Shown here one piece after another: positions 36,101 through 42,812 of a stretch of DNA of 64,000 nucleotides (position 1 is its first letter; every line of letters starts with the position of its first letter). The DNA lies in contig CM061132.1 of NCBI GenBank assembly GCA_030789695.1, positions 148,250,597 through 148,314,596 of the forward strand, given 5' to 3'. The position numbers and the translations under genes were made by a program. Under the pieces are notes generated by a model. That model searched no databases and was not told the origin of the DNA. It worked only from the letters and a program-made list of their open reading frames with translations. Source of the DNA: Scilla litardierei (taxonomy: Eukaryota; Streptophyta; Magnoliopsida; Asparagales; Asparagaceae).

Positions 36101-39100
36101 ACATCATCCTCCCATGTATGCTCATGCAAATCATTCACATCATATGCATGCTCTATATGCACCATATAATATGCATGCACCTCATTTTGCATATACCCGT
36201 ATATGTCTCATGCATATCCTCCTCCACTTTCATATGCTAGATCTTATGCTCCTAGGAAACATGCACCACATAGATCTCAACCTAATGTACACGCAACTAG
36301 GAAGAGGACACCCAAACACACAATTTGGGGTCCCAAGAACACTAGCACAAATGATAGGAATGCATATGTAAATTCTTATTTTAGTGATGTAATAAATAGT
36401 GGTAACTATGTTGAGAAGCCAAAGTCCACTTGGACTTGGTTTACAAAGGGCTAATCCCTTTGGACCCAACAAGCTTGGGTACCATGAGCTTATGCTATAT
36501 ACTATGTAGGTACCCAAGAACAAGAAAGAGAACAATAATAGATATATTTTCTCCAAAAGGAAAGTATGGATACTCGATAGCGGTTGCTCCAAACACATGA
36601 CGGGAGATCCATCATTGCTCTCCGAAGTGATCTGTATCAAGGACGGTGCAACGGTCACCTTTGGAGGCAATCAAAAGGGAACCATCATTGGAGTATGCAA
36701 AATCTGTAACACATCCAAACCTCTTATTACAAATGTTTATTTAGTTAGTGGTTTATGTCATAACCTTATCTCCATAAGTAAACTTTGATACAAAGGTTAC
36801 AAGGTTAACTTTGGAGAGGGTATTTGTAATATTGTTGATAATGATTCGCATGTTTTATTTTTCGGTATTAGGCATAAAAATATTTATTTTTGAGCATGCC
36901 TAAAACCATAGAACATTGCTTAGTTGCTAATACAAATGAACAACTATTATGGCATCGCCGTTTTGGTTATGTTCATTTTAAGCACTTATATAAGTTAGCT
37001 AAGTATGATCTAGTTAAAGGTTTTTCCGAAGATTTCTTTTAATAAGAAAAGTTTTTGTGATTCATGTCAACAAGGTAAACTTTGTAAATCTTCATTTAAA
37101 CTCAAAGATGACATAACATCTAAGAGGCCCCCATAGAATTACTTCATTTAGATCTATTTGGGCCTACTAGAGTAGCATCTTTAGGAAATGCTCATTATGG
37201 ATTAGTCATTGTAGATGACTTTTCTAGATTTACATAGATATCATTTTAACCAATAAAAATGAAGCTTTTGATGAGTTTACCAAATTTGCAAAGAAAGTTC
37301 AAAATCTCTTAGTAACCGCCATTATCACCATTAGTAGTGATCATGAATGTGAATTTGAGAATGAACTTTTCTCTAAGTTTTGTGATGACAACGGGATTAC
37401 TCATATTTTTCTTTTCCTCGCCTACCACTATAAAATGATGTTGAGAGAGAATAGGACTCTTATTGAGTGTGTACGCACCATGATCCATGATAATCACACG
37501 GCATGTTATGTGCTCAATATGATCATAGTGAGGCCCCGAACAAACAAAACTTGTTTTGAATTATTTTTATGAAAAAAGTCTCAAGTTAAGTATTTTCGTG
37601 TTTTTGGTTCAAAATATTTTATAAAGAACACTTTTGGTAATTTAGACAAATTTGAGCCAAGATCCAATGAAGAAATTTTTGTTGGATATTTCATACGTAG
37701 CAAAGCCTACCGGATATACAACAAAACCTCTTCAACGATAGAAGGATCACTACACGTTTCATTTGATGAAGATGTTGATATTCATCATGTTGTCGATGAT
37801 AGTGTAGATGTTTTATGCGATTCCATTAGTAATGTTAAAATTAATGATTCTATTATTGAGACTAATGCTAATGAAAATGTTGAGATGTTCCAAGTGATCC
37901 AAGAATTGCCAAAGCTTATCCAACCGTTCGTGACAACTCCCATGAGCAAATAATTGGAGACATTGGTGAGGGTGTCCGAATAAGGTTAAAGATTGATGGG
38001 TTCTCTCATTGCGCCTTTGTCTCTACCATTGAGCTAAAGGACATCCAAGAAGCTTGTGAAGATAGCTCGTGGATAGTTGCAATGGAAGAGGAACACATGC
38101 AATTTGAAAGAAATGAAGTTTGGGAGCTCGTCCCTCTTCCAAATGGTCACCTTGTCACTAGGACCAAATGGATATTTAAGGACAAGACGGATGAGAATGA
38201 TGTCATCATAAGGAACAAAGCAAGGTTAGTAGCTCAAGGCTACCAGCAAGAGGAAGGTATCAATTTCGAAGAATTTTTTACTCCCGTGGCTAGATTAGAA
38301 GCTATTAGGTTGCTTTTATCTTTTGCATCTCCTAAGAATTTTAAATTATTTCAAATGGATGTTAAAAGTGCATTTTTAAATGGCATAGTCAATGAAGAAG
38401 TTTATGTTTCTCAACCACCCGGTTTTATTCATGAAAAGTTTCGTAATCATGTTTTCAAACTTAAAAAACGTAATATGGGTTGAGACAAGCTCCTAGAGCT
38501 TGGTATGATCGACTCAATACATTTCTTTTGGATTTAGGTTTAAAATGGGTGAAGTTGATTCAACTCTTTTCATTAAAGATTATGAAAATGACATCTTTCT
38601 TATTCAAGTTTATGTGGACGATATTATTTTTTGTTCTACTAACTTTAACCTTTGCCAAGAATTTTCAAAATCTATGAAGGAAGAGTTTGAGATGAGCCAT
38701 ATAGGTGAGCTCAACTACTTTCTAGGCCTATAAATTCAGCAAATGAAGGATGTGATTTTCATACACCAAACCAAGTATACTGGGGAGCTTATCAAGCGAT
38801 TCGGGATGGAATCGTCTTCAAGCGAAAGGACTCTCATGAGTACGACCACCCATCTACACAAGTATGAAAACAGAAAAGATGTAGACATTCGTCTATATCG
38901 AGGTATGATTGGTAACTTACTTTATTTAACTGCTAGTAGGCCCGATATCATGTTTTCAGTATGCCTTTGTACTAAATATCAAGCTAGACCTAAGGAATCA
39001 CACTTGATTGCGGTTAAACGAGTATTCCATTAACTCAATCAAACAATAGATTATGGATTACTTTACACTAAATCTAGCACATATGAGCTAGACTCGTATA

Positions 39101-42100
39101 TTGATGTTGATTTTGCTGGATGCAAATCCGACAGAAAAAGTACTGGTGGCACTTGCCATTTTCTAGGAAATTTCATTGTCTCTTGGTTTTCCAAGAAGCA
39201 AAACACAGTATCTTTGTCCACGACCGAAGCGGAATATATTGTCGCGGGTCTTGCATGTGCACAAGTCCTTTGGTTGAGACACACACTCAAAGACTATGGT
39301 GTCAATTGTGATACTTGCAATATCATGATTGATAACCAAAGTGCAATATGTCTTTTCAAAAATCTGGTACACTACTCATGTACCAAACACATGGATGTGA
39401 GACATTATTTCATTAATGATCATGTAGCTAAGAAGGACATCATATTAGAGTACATTGAAACCTAAAAACAAATCGCCGTCATTTTCACTAAACCTTTAAA
39501 AGAAGACTCATTTGTGAGGTTGCGTGGAGAATTAGGGATTATGGGTGAATCTGAGATTTAGGAGCTCATTTACATATGTTATAACCTGTTTTGAGCTTAT
39601 TTGATCTTTTCCATATCTCATGTTGAATATGTCATACTTTCACATTTGTTCTCAATGAGATTTATTGGAGATTTATGGTGATTTTATGATTAGATTAATA
39701 TGCTTGATATGTATTAGTCTATATGCTTATGATTGTTATTTTATGTTATTAGAATGTTTAGAGCATAAGTCTAAGGGTGAGAAGTCTCTAATCCTTGATT
39801 CTAACTCAATTCTGGATTCCAGAACTCAAGATAGTCGACTGCCATTTCTTCTACAGTTGACTGCTCAATCTCCAGCTTTTAGCCTTCATAACTCTTATTC
39901 ATGACATGCGATTGATGGTCATTTTTCAGTCGACTGGTCATCCGCCAGGCGATTGTATTTTGGTCATCAGGCACCTGCCCAATTGTCACAAATTTTCCAG
40001 AGAGATGGCTCAAAATTTCTTTCAAATTTTACTTTGCAGCATGCCCCTGTAAAACATTTCACATGCGCATGTCCAAATCCAGGCGATTGTATTTTATTCT
40101 ACAGGTGCATGTCCGCTTTCTTAGTCATTTTTGTTAGGGCTTGACAGGCGACTGCACGTTGTGTATCAGTCGACTGTTCATTGAGTTTGGCGGTTCGTAG
40201 TCTTCGATCTGAGCCGTTATTTTTGATCCAACAGCCTATATCTTTTCTGATCTTTCATATAACCGTCGATTCATGGCTTTTCCTCTCTCCTTCCATTCAA
40301 AAGCCCGCTCGACCTCTCCTTCATCTCGACTGCTCGATTCTTCCTCCGCCGTCGATCAACACACCCGACCGTCGACTCCTCCTAGATCTGCCATCGAGTC
40401 GGTCTCCTACTTCTCCGTCGAATAGGTATACGTTTCATCTCATTTCGATTCAATTCATGCCCTATCTTCGTTATCCTGCCGATTTCTTTGTGATGGCACC
40501 AAAGACTTCAACTTCTAAGGGGAAGTCCCTTAAGAAGCCCAGTGTGCCTAGGGTTAGGGGTTCCTAAGCTTGCCCGTACGATGAAAGACCCTTTCAAAGC
40601 TCGCACAAAATGAGCTTGGTCTCCTTCGCCTCCTTCTGAGTTCTCTTCTCCCTCCGATTCCAAGGAATCGTGGGCGAGTGAATATGAACCCGAGCCATTG
40701 ATTCATAAGCGTAGGAAAACCCAGGTTCAACCCCTAGTGGTCATCCCTGCCGAACCCCAAGTTCAAGCCGATATTCCTCATCCTGAACACCAAGCCGAGC
40801 CTGCCAATCCTAAAGCAGAACCCCAACCCAATCCTACCCATTCGACTCCTGCTTCATTCGTTCCTACTTATTGCGACGATATTTGTCTCGGGAAGTACAA
40901 TGCCCTGATTAACGTCAAGCTCCTCAAGGAGCTATTCATTTCTTATCCGGCGTTTCTGGCCGAGAACCTATCCCAGCTTCTGACTACGACCAAGTTGGTC
41001 GATCTTTTCAGAAATTCTCAAGCTGAGTCTCCCAAGCCATATCACATGCTCGTAAAGCTTTTATATGCAAACCGCATTCGCGGTGAGTATAGCAAGACCG
41101 GGATTCTAGACACTGTCGTTCAGGGGACATCGATCAAGCTTAACCCCAAGCTTCTAGGGACCATTCTTAGCATCCCATCCTTTGGATCTCTTCTTGCTGA
41201 CATTTCCATATCCTCTGCTGTTGAGCTTAATCAGGCCGTCCTCCAAGACATGTTTCGTGTCGTCCCTCCTATCCTCACCTCTGGGGTGAAGGCTTCTATG
41301 TTCACTCCTCGTGGTTGGGCTGTCCATCATATGGTCAAGTACAACATCCTTCCCAAGTATGGATCCTCTGACCAGCCCTCACATGAAATCCACAAGTGCA
41401 TGTACGCTATTTTTTCGGGGATGGAAGTGAACTGGGCCGGGGTCATACTTGATAGTATGGATCACATAGAGATCACCCCCTCTACATCTCATATTCCATA
41501 TGGTTGCATTCTTACCTCTGTTTTCCGTTATTTTGAGATTGACATGTCTGTATATGAGCATGTTCCTCATGACCCTCTCCTTGACGCAGCTGCAAAGCTG
41601 AAGTCCTCTTCTGCACTGCAGACTACAGCCATGAAGAGGCAATTCTCATCTCAGCCCTCTTCATCTGTACCTCCAGCCAACACCTTTGCTCCTCGTGCTG
41701 GTACTTCGATTCTGTCATCATCTTCAACTCCTCCTTCGATAGCCATTGATCCCTTCTTTGTCCAGTTGGACAGGAAGGCGACCGTCTTGCTTCATCTGTT
41801 CCATACATCTTCTCAGCACTATGGCATACCCATTCCAACCTCCCTCCGATCTTTGCTTCAGCCTGTTCAAGATATTCCATCATCATCTACTGTTGCTTCT
41901 GGTGACGCTCAGGCTTCTCCTGCTGAGGTCACCCAGGCTCCTCTAGCTGACGCTATTCCGACCCTAGAGCCCTTTGTTGCTGTTGCTGTTGCTGTTGCTG
42001 AGCCTGCTGAGCCTGCTCCTGCTGATGTTCCCCCTGCTACTGTTGTGTCTTCCTCGAAGACAGAAACCCATGGCTTTCAGGTTGAGGTGAGAGCTCCTGC

Positions 42101-42325
42101 GGATGTTGTCCAGGCTGACGATTGATGATGATCAGAGACTGCTCACTCTAGGACACAATATTCTCTTTTGTTAGGGTTAGAGTCTCGTTATTTTGGATGT
42201 TTGATTTACCTTTGGATATTTTTCATGTATGATTGGTTACACTTTTGTATTGATGGTGATACCTTGTTATGTCATTTTGATGTATGTGGAGTAGTTATAT
42301 TTTTTGTAAACTCCATGTATCTTTT

Positions 42326-42377
<52 letters not shown>

Positions 42378-42780
42378 GTAAAGTGTTCCTAGGGTGACTC
42401 CTTAGATTAAATCTAAGGAGTCGCCCTCATTTTCTCCCATCTCCCACAATTTTTTTTGAAATTATTTTTCATTGGATTGTTGGTCACATCATGGATGATC
42501 AACATACCAAAAATCAAGTCATTCCAATACTTTAAAAGCCCCCATCTATCCCTTGCAACTTCAACGGTCTGAAAACGTGCTGAAAAACCCCACGAAGTTG
42601 CAAGGGGTAGATGGGGGCTCTAAAAGTATTGGAATGACTTGATTTTTGGTATGTTGATCATCCATGAGGTGAACAACAATCCCAAGAAAAAAAATTTCAA
42701 AAAAAATTGTAGGAGATGGGAGAAAATGTGGGCGACTCCTTAGATTGAATCTAAGGAGTCACCCTAGGAACACTTTACCC

Positions 42781-42812
<32 letters not shown>

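Noticed and set aside
35829..36371. His/Met-rich 180-codon frame, possible metal-binding protein
   Set aside because: It is a frame over the repetitive gag-pol spacer of the decayed Sirevirus (repeats of 'catgca' words).
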